This document shows positions 6,146 through 7,064 of a stretch of DNA of 7,064 nucleotides, piece by piece. Below the pieces are notes generated by a model. That model was not told the DNA's origin. It was given only the letters and a program-made list of their open reading frames with translations, and did not search any database. Numbering within the stretch: position 1 is the first letter of the stretch; every line of letters begins with the position of its first letter. The translations under genes were made by a program, and so were the position numbers. Where the stretch lies: positions 1 to 7,064 of the forward strand of contig JAVBYB010000573.1 in the NCBI GenBank assembly GCA_030824255.1, given 5' to 3'. The stretch is from a bacterium (GTDB lineage: Bacteria; Pseudomonadota; Alphaproteobacteria; Caulobacterales; Hyphomonadaceae).

Positions 6146-6557
6146 ATCAGTCCGCCCTTCTCGTCCGGGGCTTGATGTTGAATGTGCGGAGCTCTCATGG
6201 GTTCCGATGCGAACATCAGGCCACGGAAGACTGGCGCGAGTTGGACACGAATGCGGCGAAGCACGTGGTTATGGTCTTCAAATGGGGGCGCGATCGCCAT
6301 CAGGATGAACCCGCATTCACTCGGTATGCGGATCGATGGGCAGGTGTGGTTTTCCGGCCGCGCTTCCTGAACTTCCTGACAGGTTCGAGCGGCAGGCCGG
6401 GCGTGTCGCGATCACGCTTTGGGCCTGCCAGAAGCATATCGTGAATTGGTTGCCGCCCGCTCAGCCCGATCCGTGAAGTTTCACCGATCTGCGGCCACAC
6501 GGCCGCCCTGCGCGAAGCCTGTTCCACTTCGAACCGCGACCTATGTGATCGCTTCGC
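6146..6557. other. 412-bp divergent intergenic region, no convincing gene
   Basis: The stretch lies between the start codons of the PAQR gene (-) and the MgtC-like gene (+). Open frames exist on both strands (for example plus 6127-6444 and minus 6300-6527), but their translations are Arg/Ser/Gly-rich with no recognisable motif, and they have no good ribosome binding site. The region should hold both promoters; I could not identify a clear -35/-10 pair. Small structures seen: direct repeat CTTCCTGA at 6363-6370 and 6372-6379, GTGAAgtTTCAC at 6473-6484, and a 6-bp hairpin at 6491-6506. An untranslated leader, a small RNA or a decayed gene cannot be excluded. Confidence 0.5.
6473..6506. repeat. 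Two adjacent small inverted repeats upstream of the MgtC-like gene
   Basis: GTGAA (6473-6477) and TTCAC (6480-6484) form an operator-like palindrome with a 2-bp centre. Six bases later, GCGGCC (6491-6496) and GGCCGC (6501-6506) form a perfect GC stem with the loop ACAC. Both lie 50-85 bp before the ATG at 6558. They could be a regulator site or part of an mRNA leader, but short palindromes of this size are frequent in GC-rich DNA. Confidence 0.25.
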
Positions 6558-7064
6558 ATGGACGAGACATCGACCTTCGTGAACTCACTGCGCAGCTGGA
6601 CGCCGGAATGGCTGATCGCCATCCGCCTCGGCCTCGCCTGCGTGCTCGGCGGCCTCATCGGGCTGGAGCGCGAGCTTGGCCGGCATGACGCCGGGATCCG
6701 CACGCATATTCTGGTCGCGATGGGCAGCTGCGTGTTCACGCTGGTGGCGTGGGAAATCTACCAGCACACGGGCTCGCTCGAGCATCCGCCAACAGGCGAT
6801 CCCATTCGTATCATCGAGGCGGTGACGGCCGGGGCAGGCTTCCTCGCCGCCGGCATCATCTTCCAGTCAGGCGCCAAGGTTCATGGCCTGACGACCGGGG
6901 CAGGCGTCTGGACGGCCGCCGCCATCGGGGTCGCCTGCGGCGCCGGCGCCTACGCCATCGCCATCCTGACGACCGCGATCGTGCTCCTGGTCCTCTTCGT
7001 CCTGGCGGTGATCAAGCGCCGGATGGGCTGGGAAGATCAGGGCTTGCCGGAAGACCGCGTCCAC
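6558..7064 (+). CDS. MgtC/SapB family membrane protein, 3'-truncated by window edge
   Basis: The frame is open from ATG 6558 to the last base (169 codons, no stop), so the C-terminus is missing. An in-frame TGA at 6546-6548 leaves 6558 as the best start; no strong Shine-Dalgarno precedes it. The translation carries the MgtC N-terminal domain signatures: 'LGGLIGLERELG' (30-41), 'AGIRTHILVAMG' (45-56), 'AVTAGAGFLAAGII' (88-101) and 'GLTTGAGVWTAAAIG' (110-124), followed by a hydrophobic helix (about 130-152) and a basic 'KRRMGW'. Four to five membrane helices are expected in the inner membrane. Family members include virulence and magnesium-limitation proteins such as Salmonella MgtC, which acts on the F-type ATP synthase, but most environmental homologues are uncharacterised. 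Whether this one has the longer C-terminal domain of true MgtC (total about 230 residues) or is a short SapB-type protein cannot be told because the sequence ends. Confidence 0.9.
   Translation, partial: MDETSTFVNSLRSWTPEWLIAIRLGLACVLGGLIGLERELGRHDAGIRTHILVAMGSCVFTLVAWEIYQHTGSLEHPPTGDPIRIIEAVTAGAGFLAAGIIFQSGAKVHGLTTGAGVWTAAAIGVACGAGAYAIAILTTAIVLLVLFVLAVIKRRMGWEDQGLPEDRVH

Noticed and set aside
6290..6297. GCGATCGC octamer (HIP1-like palindrome)
   Set aside because: A single noticed occurrence in GC-rich DNA; no sign of the enrichment that makes this site meaningful in cyanobacteria.
6127..6444. 105-codon plus-strand open frame in the divergent gap
   Set aside because: No ribosome binding site, low-complexity Arg/Ser-rich translation, and it begins inside the 5' end of the PAQR gene. 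I found no recognisable domain.

Overview
This is a GC-rich, densely packed piece of bacterial chromosome. Third codon positions are mostly G or C. An intracellular polyhydroxybutyrate (PHB) depolymerase, a DUF3833 lipoprotein, a non-phosphorylatable receiver protein and short intergenic gaps together suggest an alphaproteobacterium, possibly of the Hyphomonadaceae/Caulobacterales type. That placement is inference from gene content and style; no rRNA or marker gene is present.

Layout from left to right. (1) The 3' part of a DUF3089 alpha/beta-hydrolase gene (+) enters from the left edge and ends at a strong intrinsic terminator (903-932). (2) An orphan receiver-domain gene (+, 1068-1619) has a tandem 10-bp-period repeat upstream and lacks the phospho-acceptor aspartate. 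(3) A glutathione S-transferase gene (-, 1628-2284) converges on it with an 8-bp gap. (4) phaZ (+, 2413-3627) diverges from the GST gene and is followed 28 bp later by an unrecognised 171-codon gene (+, 3656-4171), a likely two-gene transcript. (5) An unrecognised 184-codon gene (-, 4177-4731) converges on that one with a 5-bp gap. (6) Upstream of it on the minus strand are a DUF3833 lipoprotein gene (4796-5326) and a PAQR/hemolysin III-type membrane protein gene (5444-6145), with an intrinsic minus-strand terminator (5381-5402) between them. (7) A 412-bp stretch without a convincing gene (6146-6557) separates these from an MgtC/SapB-family membrane protein gene (+, 6558 to the right edge), which runs out of the window without a stop.

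The genes look like individually regulated chromosomal genes rather than one pathway. The only metabolic theme is storage polymer breakdown: PhaZ cleaves intracellular PHB, and the small downstream gene may be co-transcribed with it. The remaining genes suggest detoxification (GST), envelope or membrane functions (DUF3833 lipoprotein, PAQR protein, MgtC-like protein) and atypical signalling (degenerate receiver).

I see no transposase, integrase, CRISPR array, tRNA, rRNA or phage gene, and no convincing undescribed multi-gene system. The points most worth a second look are the receiver with Gly at the phosphorylation site, the unknown gene behind phaZ, the PAQR protein with non-histidine residues at two expected metal-ligand positions, and the tandem operator-like repeat upstream of the receiver gene.
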